Below, piece by piece: positions 1 to 9,343 of a stretch of DNA of 64,000 bases. Every line of letters begins with the position of its first letter. The stretch's first letter is position 1. Location: positions 5,022,001-5,086,000 of the forward strand of contig JADJXK010000002.1 in NCBI GenBank assembly GCA_016710325.1. The letters are read 5' to 3'. This stretch comes from Candidatus Leptofilum proximum (GTDB lineage: Bacteria; Chloroflexota; Anaerolineae; Promineifilales; Promineifilaceae). The position numbers and the translations under genes were made by a program. The notes below the pieces were generated by a model. It saw only the letters and a list, made by a program, of their open reading frames with translations, did no database searches and had not been told where the DNA came from.

Positions 1-1365
1 CAGTTCGTCTCTCTGGCAGGGGCTTCTCCGGCAGGCGAATTTGGCGCAGGGCGCGTTCATCAATGCGTAAGGCCCGGGCCAGCTGCTGCCAGTAGTGATC
101 GCGCTCGATGGGGTCCTGGATGTCCTTGATGAGCGGCAGAACCTGTTGGGCCACTTCCGTTTTGGCCTTGGCGTCATTCAAATCCAGATCGGCCGTGGCC
201 ACCGCAATGACATAGGCCACCACTGGCATGGCCTGCTCCACCAGCCGTTCCCACTCCTCCGGGTTTTCCTGCACGATGTTGTCCGGGTCTTTGCCTTCCG
301 GCAGGGTCATCACGCGGATGTCGGCCTGGAGCCGCCCCTCGTGCTGCACCAACCCGTGGGCATCGAACTTCACTTCCGCTTCGCGGTCCAGCGTCTGACG
401 GGCCACCTGGAGGCTGCGCAGGGTGGCTTTGGCCCCGGCGGCGTCAGCGTCCAGCGCCAGGATGAAGCGCTTGGTGTACCGCTTCAGCAGCTGGAGCTGC
501 TGCTCGGTAAGGGCGGTGCCCATCTGCGCCACCACGTTGCGGAAGCCCGCCTGCCAGGCCTGCATCACATCCATGTAGCCTTCCACAATTACCACCTGGC
601 GCGCTTCACGGATGGCCCGTTTGGCCATGTCCAGGCCAAAGAGCAGGTGGCTTTTGTCAAACAGGTCGGTCTGGGGCGAATTGAGGTACTTAGGAATGCC
701 GTCTTTTTCCAGCGTGCGCGCACCAAAACCAACGATACGGCCGTCCACATCCCGAATGGGTATCATCAGCCGGTGGCGAAAACGGTCGTATTTGCTGCCT
801 TTGTCCGGATTTTCCGTCAGCAGCCCGGCGGCCAGCAGTTCCTGGTCGCTGTACCCTGCATGTTGAAGTGCGAGCGGCAGGCGTCCCAGGAATCCAGGGC
901 AAAACCAATGGCAAAGGCCTCGATCGTTTCTTCGTTAAGGCTGCGCCCTGCCACGTAGCGGCGCGCGGTTTCGGCCTGCGGCGCGTACAAAAAGAGCTGG
1001 TGAAAGTAATCGGCGGCGGCTTGCAGCAGGCCAGCCTGCTTGTTGTGCGCCTTGCGCGTTTCCCTGTCGAGCGGGTCGGCTTCTTCCAGCGTGACCCCGG
1101 CGCGCTGGGCCAGGTTTTTTAACGTTTCTTTAAACTCCCAGCCCTCCTTTTTCATGACAAAGGAGAAGAGATCGCCACCTTCGGCGCAGGCGCCAAAGCA
1201 GCGCCAGGTCTGGGTTTCAGGGAAGACAAAAAACGAGGGGGTGCGGGTGTTGTGGTGGAAGGGGCAAAAGCCAGCGTAATTCCGCCCTGACCGGCGCAGG
1301 GAAACGGTCTCGGAGACAACATCCACGATATCAAGGCGGCTTTTGATTTCTTCGGTAACAGTCAT
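1..1365 (-). CDS. dnaG: DNA primase DnaG (frameshifted, 3' end beyond window)
   Basis: DnaG lays down RNA primers at the replication fork. The first 165 or so codons (from ATG at 1365) encode the N-terminal CHC2-type zinc-binding domain (CPFHHNTRTPSF, then a Cys near WRCFGAC) and the start of the RNA polymerase domain. The frame then runs into a stop at 817, but the next frame continues without a stop to base 1 and holds the catalytic Toprim core: VEGYMDV and ALDADAAG, both DnaG signatures. The break maps to a CCC run at 854-856; adding one base restores Q-G-Y-S. A single-base loss in a homopolymer of an essential gene is most simply an assembly or sequencing error, although a recent mutation cannot be excluded. 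The C-terminal helicase-binding part lies outside the window. In many bacteria dnaG lies next to glyS and recO, as it nearly does here. Confidence 0.93.
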
Positions 1366-1633
1366 GTGTTCAAGAACAGATGCTTAATCGGACAACTGGG
1401 CAAATTATACCGTAGACCTTACAAATGTTCTAAAAGATGGTGGGGGAACGGCCGAATTAATTGTGAACCGTTTAATAATGGTTTTATCTCTCGACTCAGC
1501 TATCATGGGTGCGTCCTATTGGAATCGTCACCACTGAGAGACTGGTTTAATATGCGCCAAAGCAAGCAACGTTTATGCTATCAGGCTGATATCTAGGGTA
1601 CCCTGGATCACGGAAGGGACAAGTAGGTGTGTC

Positions 1634-4600
1634 ATGGATCGAAGTCGGTTGCGTGAGCTGCTAAGGACAGCTTTTAATGAGGCTGAACTACAAGACATCT
1701 GTTTTGAAATCAGCATTGATTATGAAGAGCTGTCTGGCCAAAACAAGTTAGAGAAAATCCGGGAGCTAATTGGTTACTGCCAGCGTGTTGGCCGGCTGCC
1801 AGACTTAATAACAGTTTGTCAGAAAATGCGGCCGCGTTTAGCTTGGCAAGACACAGGCACAACCTCGGCATCGGCGACAGAGCTTGAGAAACTGGAACGG
1901 GCCATTGCCGCCCTGGAAGCGCAGCGAGCTATCTTGGGGGACGCCGTTGTTGCTGCCGCCTTGCCTTCCTTGCAACAACAGCTTGAGGCACTCAAGTCGC
2001 CCAAGCTGCCACCTCAGCAGAAGCAGGTGACCGTCCTTTACGCCCGTCAATCCGGTTTTACGATGATGTATCAGGGTGCCGACCTGGAAACATTGCGGGA
2101 TTTAGTGGAGCAGGCGTGGCAGCGGCTGGATACGGCCGTTACCCAACACGGTGGCCTGGTCAACGGCCGTTCCGGCGAACAGCTAACGGCACTGTTTGGC
2201 GCCGACACGGCCCATCCCGACGACCCGGCTCGGGCCGTCAAAGCCGCCCTGGAAATGCAAGCCAGCCTGGCCGAAATGAAAAAAGAGCAGGAGATTCCCC
2301 TTTCTATTCGCATTGGCCTCAGCACCGGTTCGGTGCTGCTTGAACAAGTTGAGGCTGGTGGCAAATTTGCCATTATTGGGGATACCGTCAAGATCGCCAA
2401 TTTATTAGAAGATAGCGCCCTACCGGATAGCATTCTCATCGCCGACAGCACCTATGATCAAGTACGCGGTGTCTTTGCTGTAGCCCGAGCCGATCCCGTT
2501 GCCTGGCGCGGCCGGGCGGAGCCCCTACCTTGTTACCTAGTGCAAGGCGTGAAAGAGGTGGCTTTCACTGTCGAGCGGCACGGCATTGCGGGCGTCACCA
2601 CGCGCATGATAGGCCGGGAGTTTGAACTGCGGCAGCTGACAGAAGCTTTCCTGACCGCAGCGGAAGACGGTGAACGACAGATGGTAACCATTACAGGGGA
2701 AAGCGGCCTGGGCAAAACTCGCCTGCTGGATGAATTTTTTGATTGGCTGGAGCTGCGGCCAGATAGGATCAAATTCTTCAAAGCCGAAGCTCAGGCTGAG
2801 ACCCAGGACAGGCCATACGGTCTGCTACGGAGCTTGCTAGCGCAGCGGATTGCTGGTCTGGAAAAATCCGAAGCTGAACGGCTGGGTCCAACATTGGCAG
2901 GCTTTCTGGCCGACACCTTTCTCAACGATGGGCACGCTGAAATGAAAGCCCACTTCATTGGCCACCTACTGGGGTTTGATTTCGCTGACAGCCCACATTT
3001 GCAGCCGGTGGATGAGGACCCCAAGCAGCTGCAGGATCGGGCGACGCTCTACCTGACTGAATATTTCGAACTGTTGTCTCGCCGCAGCCCGGTGGTCATC
3101 TTTCTGGAAAACCTGCACTGGGCCGACGACAGCTCGCTAGATTTCCTCAATCGTTTAGCCCTGGGGCTGATAGGCAACAAGGTACTTATTGCGGCAGCGG
3201 CACGGCCGTCGTTTAGCGAACGCCGCCCTCATTGGGGCGAGGGATATGAGTGGCATATCCGCTTGACGCTGCGTCCCCTGTCACGCCGTGAGAGCAGCCA
3301 ACTGCTGGGGCAAATCTTGCAGAAAATGGACGATCCGCCTGATTTTTTGCGGCAACAGATTCTGGACAAAGCCGCAGGCAATCCGCTTTATATGGTGGAA
3401 ATTACCAAGATGCTGCTGCGCGACGGCACCATTGTGGAGGAAGGAGAAGCGTGGAAGGTGCAGGCCGCATTATTAAGTCGCCTGAATGTGCCCTCGACGC
3501 TGGTTGGCATTCTGCAGGCCAACCTCGACGCCTTGCCGCTTCCAGAACGGGGTGCAGTTCGTCAAGCGGCCGTGGTGGGGACGACGTTTTGGAACCGGAC
3601 GGTTGCTTATCTGGCCGGAGATGCCTCAGGAGAGCAAATCGAAACAACTGATCGCATACTGGCTCAATTACATTACCACGAGATTATCTCGCGCCGAGAA
3701 ACATCTCGTTTTGTTACGGCCGATGAATATGCCTTCCGTAATGTGATGCTGCGGCAGGTTGCCCAGGAATCCATTCCCGGGCGAGCGCGGCAAGTGTACC
3801 ATGGCCTAGCAGCCAAATGGCTGCTGGAACAGAGCGGTGGTCAGCCCGACGAAAACGCCGGGGAAATTGCTGACCATTTAGAGCGCTCGGGCCAGAAGGA
3901 AAAGGCGGCTGCCTGGCTGCAGCGGGCTGGCGACTGGGCGGCAGCCCGCTCTGCCCATGCCGAAGCCATTGCCTATTTCAGCCGGGCGCTAGCGCTGATT
4001 CCGAATGAAGACAGTCAGACACGGCTGGATCTGCTGCTGAAGCGAGAAGAAGGCTGTCATCTTCGGGGGGAACGGGCTTTACAGGCAGATGATTTAGCCG
4101 CGCTAGAAAGCCTGGCCACCAGACTGAACGAGGCGGGCTTGCAGGCACAGGTGGCGCTGCGCCGGGCTCGCTATGCCGAGGCCATCAGTGACTATCCCAC
4201 GGCAGTGGTAGCCGCCCAGAGCAGCCTGATGCTGGCGCAAAAGGCCGGTGATGATTATCTTGCAGGCAGAGCTTACCTGGATTGGGGTACTGTGCTTTGG
4301 CGGCAAGGAAATTATGAGCAGGCCAAGCATTGCTTGGAGCAGGCGCTGACTCAATCCAGAATAGCTGCCCAGCCCAAGTTAGAAATGGAGGCCCTGCGCC
4401 GTCTTGGTATTATAGTTGATGAGACCGAGGGGAAAGTTGCTGCGGCGCGAGCTTATGTTGAGCAATCTTTGGCCATAGCACGGCAGATAAGGAACCGTCA
4501 AGGTGAGGCGTGGTCGCTCAATAGCCTGGGCGCTCTCGCTGGCCGTGAAGGAGACTATGACAAGGCATGCGCTTATTATGAGCAATCTCTGGCTATAGCT

Positions 4601-5461
4601 CAACAAATAGGTAACCTGCGGGGTGAGAGTATTGCGTTCAACAACCTGGGTGTAGTTGCTAAAAACAAGAGAGATTACGTTAGAGCGCGAGCTTATTATG
4701 ATCAGAGCCTGGCTATAGTCCGGCAGATAAGTGACCGGTTGGTTGAGGGAAACGTGGTTCACAACTTGGGCAATGTTTACAGCCGCGAAGGTAATTACGC
4801 CGACGCACGTGTTCACAATGAGCAAGCTCTAGCCATCGCCCGGCAAGTCGGCGTCAGAAGTATTGAGGGTCACTTACTTGCCGAACTGGGTGAAATTGCA
4901 AGGCACGAGGGGGACTACGCCGTTGCCCTGGATTATTACCAGCAGGCACTGGTGATTCAGAGAGAGCTGGGAAACAAGGTTGGCCAGGGCTACGGCCTGA
5001 CCTATTTAGGCCATGCGCTGACCGACTTGGGTGAACTTGAAGCCGCTGACACCGCTTTTGAAGCTGCTATGACCCTTCGTAGCGAGATGGGCCAGCCTGG
5101 TTTGCGCATGGACACTTTAGCAGGCCTGGCCCGGGTGGCATTGGCCCATGGAGATCTAAAAAAAGCATTTGAGCGGGTGAACGAGATAGTTGCCTGGCTA
5201 GAAAAATACGGTACTGACGGCATGGAGTACCCATTACAGGTGCAGTTGACCTGCTATCGCGTGCTTAATGCCAGTGCTGCCACAGATTCCACCCAGGAAA
5301 TCCGTGCCATTGAGATTTTGTCGCAGGGATACACAGAGTTGATGGCCCAAGCAGATCGTTTCAGCGATCCATCGCAGCGGCAGATGTTCCTGGAGAATAT
5401 CCCGTACAATCGTGAGATCATGGCCGCCTGGGAAGCGCGCCATGATCAGGCAGATGGTTAG
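1634..5461 (+). CDS. EAD - degenerate nucleotide cyclase - AAA (STAND) - TPR protein
   Basis: A 1275-residue cytoplasmic multidomain signalling protein. Residues 1-70 form an all-helical effector-associated domain (EAD, death-like adaptor) with the motif LxDICFEIxIDYEELSG...K...LIGYCQR. A short coiled coil follows (about 80-120), then a class III nucleotide cyclase-like domain (about 130-300). Both metal-binding Asp sites look lost: the usual FxDIxxST is LYARQSGFT and the usual GDG is RSGE, so catalysis is unlikely. The AAA ATPase has Walker A GESGLGKTRLL at about 353 and a Walker B-like FLENLHWADD at about 485, where Asn replaces the usual acidic residue. From about 780 to 1200 there are TPR repeats of about 40 residues with YYEQSLAIA-type units. 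It is a paralogue of the gene at 49764-53315. It lies on the strand opposite to its housekeeping neighbours. Adaptor or sensor roles are inferred; substrate and trigger are unknown. Confidence 0.85.
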   Translation: MDRSRLRELLRTAFNEAELQDICFEISIDYEELSGQNKLEKIRELIGYCQRVGRLPDLITVCQKMRPRLAWQDTGTTSASATELEKLERAIAALEAQRAILGDAVVAAALPSLQQQLEALKSPKLPPQQKQVTVLYARQSGFTMMYQGADLETLRDLVEQAWQRLDTAVTQHGGLVNGRSGEQLTALFGADTAHPDDPARAVKAALEMQASLAEMKKEQEIPLSIRIGLSTGSVLLEQVEAGGKFAIIGDTVKIANLLEDSALPDSILIADSTYDQVRGVFAVARADPVAWRGRAEPLPCYLVQGVKEVAFTVERHGIAGVTTRMIGREFELRQLTEAFLTAAEDGERQMVTITGESGLGKTRLLDEFFDWLELRPDRIKFFKAEAQAETQDRPYGLLRSLLAQRIAGLEKSEAERLGPTLAGFLADTFLNDGHAEMKAHFIGHLLGFDFADSPHLQPVDEDPKQLQDRATLYLTEYFELLSRRSPVVIFLENLHWADDSSLDFLNRLALGLIGNKVLIAAAARPSFSERRPHWGEGYEWHIRLTLRPLSRRESSQLLGQILQKMDDPPDFLRQQILDKAAGNPLYMVEITKMLLRDGTIVEEGEAWKVQAALLSRLNVPSTLVGILQANLDALPLPERGAVRQAAVVGTTFWNRTVAYLAGDASGEQIETTDRILAQLHYHEIISRRETSRFVTADEYAFRNVMLRQVAQESIPGRARQVYHGLAAKWLLEQSGGQPDENAGEIADHLERSGQKEKAAAWLQRAGDWAAARSAHAEAIAYFSRALALIPNEDSQTRLDLLLKREEGCHLRGERALQADDLAALESLATRLNEAGLQAQVALRRARYAEAISDYPTAVVAAQSSLMLAQKAGDDYLAGRAYLDWGTVLWRQGNYEQAKHCLEQALTQSRIAAQPKLEMEALRRLGIIVDETEGKVAAARAYVEQSLAIARQIRNRQGEAWSLNSLGALAGREGDYDKACAYYEQSLAIAQQIGNLRGESIAFNNLGVVAKNKRDYVRARAYYDQSLAIVRQISDRLVEGNVVHNLGNVYSREGNYADARVHNEQALAIARQVGVRSIEGHLLAELGEIARHEGDYAVALDYYQQALVIQRELGNKVGQGYGLTYLGHALTDLGELEAADTAFEAAMTLRSEMGQPGLRMDTLAGLARVALAHGDLKKAFERVNEIVAWLEKYGTDGMEYPLQVQLTCYRVLNASAATDSTQEIRAIEILSQGYTELMAQADRFSDPSQRQMFLENIPYNREIMAAWEARHDQADG

Positions 5462-5632
5462 CCTCTCTAAAAACTTTTCCAGCTGTGAAAGGTCGGCCAA
5501 CCCGGTGGTAAAGCCAGCAATGTGTTGCAGCTGGGCCAGGCGGTTGTGGCGTACGGCCGTAACCACATCCATCACCTACACATCGTCAAAAAACTGGGTA
5601 ATGGCCGGTGTCAGGTCGCGTTCTGGGGCTGT
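5462..5632 (-). pseudogene. Decayed duplicate of the glyS 3' end
   Basis: Read on the minus strand, this stretch encodes RDLTPAITQFFDDV, a TAG stop, then VMDVVTAVRHNRLAQLQHI and GLADLSQLEKF. It matches the C-terminus of the intact GlyQS at 6201 (PAITQFFDDVLVMDEDTAVRHNRL... GLADLSELEGF). The stop replaces a Leu codon. Similarity is obvious in the DNA too. It is a non-functional fragment about 0.75 kb from the parental end, separated from it by the DinB gene. Confidence 0.85.
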
Positions 5633-5635
5633 TGC

Positions 5636-6172
5636 CTACACTGCCTTGTCACCAGCCCAATGATCGGCGAAGTAGGGTTGCCAGGGGCCACAACCGGCGA
5701 TAAATGGCTGCATCAGCGCCCGCTCTGCTTGTACTGTGTGCATCAGGTCGTGTCCTGCCCATTCGTGCAGCATTTCTTGCAGCGTGACAACGCCCAGCTC
5801 TGAATGCCGTGCCCGGCGATCCAGGTCGGCAGCCTGCACCTGGTCAAGTTCGGCTAGACTTTGGCGGCGCAGTTGGGCAAAGGTTTGAGCCAGGTCCAGG
5901 GGAGATTGGCCCACCTGAGGATGGGGGCCTGCACTGTCAGGGTCAAATGCCGGGAAATCTTGCCCGGCCAGCAAGAATTGCACACGTGCAGGAAAGACAA
6001 AGCGTTCCGTATCGATCAGGTGTTGCAGGCAGGCCAGGGCCGGCCATTCGCCAGCAACGGGCTGGCGCTGTAAGAGCGCTACCGGCAGAGTTTCGGCCAG
6101 TCTGAGCCATCGCTCTGGCGTCGTACTCAGGACCGCGCGCGCCCAAGGGATGATATGTTGCTCTATCATCAT
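5636..6172 (-). CDS. DinB-family protein
   Basis: A 178-residue protein of the DinB/YfiT-like four-helix-bundle superfamily, members of which bind a divalent metal through His residues and often act as thiol-dependent transferases. Visible here are the characteristic GEWPALACLQHLIDTERFVF helix with a His and a downstream HEWAGHDLMHTVQ segment carrying three more His, consistent with a metal site. An AGGAG ribosome binding site precedes the ATG at 6172. The gene is sandwiched between intact glyQS and the glyS remnant on the same strand, so it may have arrived with, or been bracketed by, the duplication. The substrate cannot be inferred. Confidence 0.8.
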   Translation of the reverse strand: MMIEQHIIPWARAVLSTTPERWLRLAETLPVALLQRQPVAGEWPALACLQHLIDTERFVFPARVQFLLAGQDFPAFDPDSAGPHPQVGQSPLDLAQTFAQLRRQSLAELDQVQAADLDRRARHSELGVVTLQEMLHEWAGHDLMHTVQAERALMQPFIAGCGPWQPYFADHWAGDKAV

Positions 6173-6200
6173 CTTTTTCTCCTATTATTCTCGTGACTTT

Positions 6201-9176
6201 TTAGAACCCCTCAAGCTCTGAAAGGTCGGCCAGGCCGTCGGTAAGGGCGGCGATATGCTGTAGGAGGGCCAGGCGGTTGTGGCGTACGGCCGTATCCTCA
6301 TCCATCACCAGCACGTCATCAAAAAATTGGGTGATGGCTGGCTTCAGGTCACGCAAGGTGGCAACGAAGGTGGGCATTGTGCCGTCTTGCCTGGCGGCGG
6401 CCTCCCGGTAGGCAGCCAGAAGCTGCTGCTCGGCGGGTAGGGTGAAGGCGTCGGGACGCAAGATAAACGTTTCCGACTGGCTGCGGGTGATGCGCACGCA
6501 GCGAGCGTAGGCATCCAGCAGCTCCGGCCAATCCTCCGCTTCAATCGCTTCGCTGAGCGCTTCGGCCACGCGGGAGGCGGTGTATGGATCGTGCCCCAGC
6601 TCGGCCAGGACGGCTTTGACGACAAAGGCTGAGTGGCCCAGATCACGCAGCACGCCTTCGAGACGGCCGTTGACAAATCCCATCACCTCTTGCAATACAG
6701 ATTCATCACACGGCACCGGCAGCAGGTTCGAAGCGGCGGCAAAGGCGGCGCGCAGGTCAAACGGCTGCTGGTAGGCAATCAGGTTTTCAATGAGGTGCAG
6801 CGCGGCGCGGCGCAGGGCAAAGGGATCGTTGGAGCCTTTGGGCGCCAGCCCGGCGGCAAACAGCCCGGCCAGGCTGTCCAATCGATCCGCCAGGGCCAGG
6901 GCCAGACCGGCCCGGCTGCCGCTGACGGCGTGGTACTGCCCGGCAATCGCCTCGGCCACGGCGTCGCTTTCACCGCTGCGTCTGGCGTAATGGCCGCCCA
7001 TGATGCCCTGCAACGAGGTCATCTCGACCACCATGTTGCTGGCTAAATCGGCTTTGGAGATAGCAGCGGCCCGAACGGCCGTTGCCGTATCAGCCTCACT
7101 CAAACCGAGCATTTCAGCAATAACCGGCGTCAGTTTTTCCAGCCGGTGCACTTTGTCCAGCATGGAGCCAAGTTCGGCCTGGAAAGTGAGCGTATCTAAT
7201 CCCGGCAGGAAGTCGGCCAGCTGGCGCTGGCTGTCTTTGCCATAGAAAAATTCGGCATCGGCAAAGCGGGCCTTAAGCACGTGTTCGTTGCCGTTGACCA
7301 CAAAATTCAGGTGCTTCTCATCCCCGTTGCGCACGGCGATGAAGTAGGGCAGGAGCTCCTTTTTGTCGTTGTAGACGGGGAAATAGCGCTGGTGCTTGCG
7401 CATAACGGCCACCAGCACCTCGGCGGGCAGGGCCAGGAAGCGTTTGCTGAAACGGCCGCGCAGGGGCGTTGGCTTTTCCACCAGGTTGGTCACTTCCTCC
7501 AGCAAGGCAGGATCCTCGGGGATGGTACCGCCCATCTCGGCGGCGAGTTTTTGGGAAACGGCCGTAATCAACTCGCGCCGCTTCTCCTGGCTGATGACGA
7601 TGCCATTGGTGCGCATCAAACCCCCGTAGCTGCGCGCCTCGTCGACGATGATTTCCGGCGAGTCATACGGCCGCAGCCCCCGGCTGATGCGTCCGCTGCT
7701 GACCCCGGCGTAGGTGAAGGGCACGACATCCGGGCCAAACAGGGCCACAATCCAGCGCAGCGGGCGGCTGTAGCTGATGTTGGTCTGGTTCCAGCGCATG
7801 CTGCGCTCAAACTTGAGCCCGGCGATGAGGTCAGGCAGGCGTTCAGCTAATACGGTGATGGCGGAACGGCCGTCTTCGCGCACCACGGCCGAAACGTACC
7901 GCTTGTCGCCTTCCTCCACAATTTGCAAATCGGTCACGTCCACGCCCTTGCCGCGGGCGAAGCCGATGGCCGCCTGAGTAGGATTGCCGTCGGCGTCGAA
8001 GGCGCGATCGGCGGGCGGCCCTTTGGCCACGCTTTCCAGGTCGGGCTGGCGACCGGCCAGGCCGTGCACCTGCACCACCAGGCGGCGCGGCGTGCCGTCG
8101 ATGTCGATCCGGTCGTGGCTGAGGCGGGCGTTTTTGAGGAGAGTGGGAACGGCCGTTGCCAACTGCTTCAACGCCGCATCCAAATCAGACACAGGCAGCT
8201 CTTCAGAGCCGATCTCCAGCACAAACGTCTGCGGCGCATCCGACGTGTTTGGCTCGACCTGCTGCGGGCGGCCGATGGCCACCACCGGCTGCCGGTCACC
8301 GTCGAGCAGCGGAAAACCTAGTTCTTCACGCTGGGCCACATACAGCTCAGACACCTGCCGCGCCAGGCCGCGCATCCGGCGAAAATAGTTGGCCCGCTCG
8401 GTCACACCGACCGCGCCGCGTGTGTCTAAAATATTGAACAGGTGGGAGCATTTCAGGTTGTAATCGTGCGCCGGAATCACCAGTTTGGACTCGATACAGC
8501 GCCGGGCTTCGCGCTCGTAAATTTCGTAAATCTGGCGAATGCTGTCCACGTCAGCCACGTCAAAATAGTACCGGCAGTGCTCAATTTCGCTTTGCAGCAG
8601 CACGTTTTCGTAGCTGATGTCCGTGCCGTAGGCCATCTCCCAGACGCTGTCCACCCCTTGCAGTGCCAGGGCGATGCGGTCCAGCCCGTAGGTGATTTCC
8701 ACCGAAACAGGGTCGAGGGTAAGACCACCAGCCTGCTGGAAGTAGGTGAACTGAGTAATTTCCTGGCCATCGAGCCACACTTCCCAGCCGAGGCCCCAGG
8801 CGCCCAGCGCCGGGCTTTCCCAGTTATCTTCCACAAAACGAATGTCATGGCGTCGCGGATCGATGCCGATGGCCTCCAGACTTTTGAGATACAGCTCTTG
8901 CGGATTGCCCGGATCGGGCTTGAGGATGACCTGGAGCTGGTGGTGCATTTGCATGCGGTTGGGGTTGTCGCCGAAACGGCCGTCGTCCGGCCGGATGCTG
9001 GGCTCCACATACACCACATTCCACGGCTCCGGCCCCAGCACACGCAGCACGGAGGCGGGGTTCATGGTACCCGCGCCCACCTGCACGTTATAGGGTTGCT
9101 GAACTAAACATCCTTGTAACTTCCAATAGTCGAGCAGCTTTAAAATAATGTCTTGAAACGTCAGCGATTCGCTCAT
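6201..9176 (-). CDS. glyQS: Glycyl-tRNA synthetase, fused alpha and beta subunits
   Basis: This enzyme charges tRNA-Gly with glycine. It is the alpha2beta2-type bacterial enzyme encoded as one chain of 991 residues. Residues 1 to about 300 are the catalytic alpha part (FQDIILKLLDYW, GAGTMNPAS, DDGRFGDNPNRMQ, NWESPALGAWGLGWEVWLDG). After a short linker the beta part starts near 320 with TFVLEIGSEELP and ends with the DALR-type anticodon-binding region. Separate glyQ and glyS genes are the usual form; the fusion is known in several phyla. I chose the ATG at 9176, with AAGG upstream, over a GTG two codons earlier. A TATAAT-like -10 element lies at 9216-9221. The neighbour recO is upstream on the same strand across an intergenic palindrome. 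The 3' end has been partly duplicated at 5462-5632. Confidence 0.96.
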   Translation of the reverse strand: MSESLTFQDIILKLLDYWKLQGCLVQQPYNVQVGAGTMNPASVLRVLGPEPWNVVYVEPSIRPDDGRFGDNPNRMQMHHQLQVILKPDPGNPQELYLKSLEAIGIDPRRHDIRFVEDNWESPALGAWGLGWEVWLDGQEITQFTYFQQAGGLTLDPVSVEITYGLDRIALALQGVDSVWEMAYGTDISYENVLLQSEIEHCRYYFDVADVDSIRQIYEIYEREARRCIESKLVIPAHDYNLKCSHLFNILDTRGAVGVTERANYFRRMRGLARQVSELYVAQREELGFPLLDGDRQPVVAIGRPQQVEPNTSDAPQTFVLEIGSEELPVSDLDAALKQLATAVPTLLKNARLSHDRIDIDGTPRRLVVQVHGLAGRQPDLESVAKGPPADRAFDADGNPTQAAIGFARGKGVDVTDLQIVEEGDKRYVSAVVREDGRSAITVLAERLPDLIAGLKFERSMRWNQTNISYSRPLRWIVALFGPDVVPFTYAGVSSGRISRGLRPYDSPEIIVDEARSYGGLMRTNGIVISQEKRRELITAVSQKLAAEMGGTIPEDPALLEEVTNLVEKPTPLRGRFSKRFLALPAEVLVAVMRKHQRYFPVYNDKKELLPYFIAVRNGDEKHLNFVVNGNEHVLKARFADAEFFYGKDSQRQLADFLPGLDTLTFQAELGSMLDKVHRLEKLTPVIAEMLGLSEADTATAVRAAAISKADLASNMVVEMTSLQGIMGGHYARRSGESDAVAEAIAGQYHAVSGSRAGLALALADRLDSLAGLFAAGLAPKGSNDPFALRRAALHLIENLIAYQQPFDLRAAFAAASNLLPVPCDESVLQEVMGFVNGRLEGVLRDLGHSAFVVKAVLAELGHDPYTASRVAEALSEAIEAEDWPELLDAYARCVRITRSQSETFILRPDAFTLPAEQQLLAAYREAAARQDGTMPTFVATLRDLKPAITQFFDDVLVMDEDTAVRHNRLALLQHIAALTDGLADLSELEGF

Positions 9177-9258
9177 GCACACCTTCGATGGAATTAGTCA
9201 AATTAACAGCGCACGATTATAACATGGCGGGAGACCACAGGCATCTCGCTATTTTCAT

Positions 9259-9331
9259 CACGAATTTTACGAATCGACGAATGAGACGAATGTTTTTCAT
9301 TCGTTAAACTCGTCCATTCGTGCTATTCGTG
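9259..9331. repeat. Imperfect palindrome rich in ATTCGT/ACGAAT
   Basis: About 34-bp arms made of ACGAAT units mirrored by ATTCGT units around a TTTTT loop. It lies in the 160-bp gap between the glyQS start and the recO stop. It could fold as a hairpin in the transcript. No coding potential is seen. Confidence 0.7.
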
Positions 9332-9343
9332 TTTAAGTCTTTT

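Noticed and set aside
95..958. A 287-codon plus-strand frame at the left edge
   Set aside because: It is antisense to the DnaG Toprim region, which is unmistakable on the minus strand.
1366..1633. A 76-codon frame in the gap between dnaG and the EAD gene
   Set aside because: No ribosome binding site or conserved pattern; treated as the divergent promoter region, in which I see no clear promoter.
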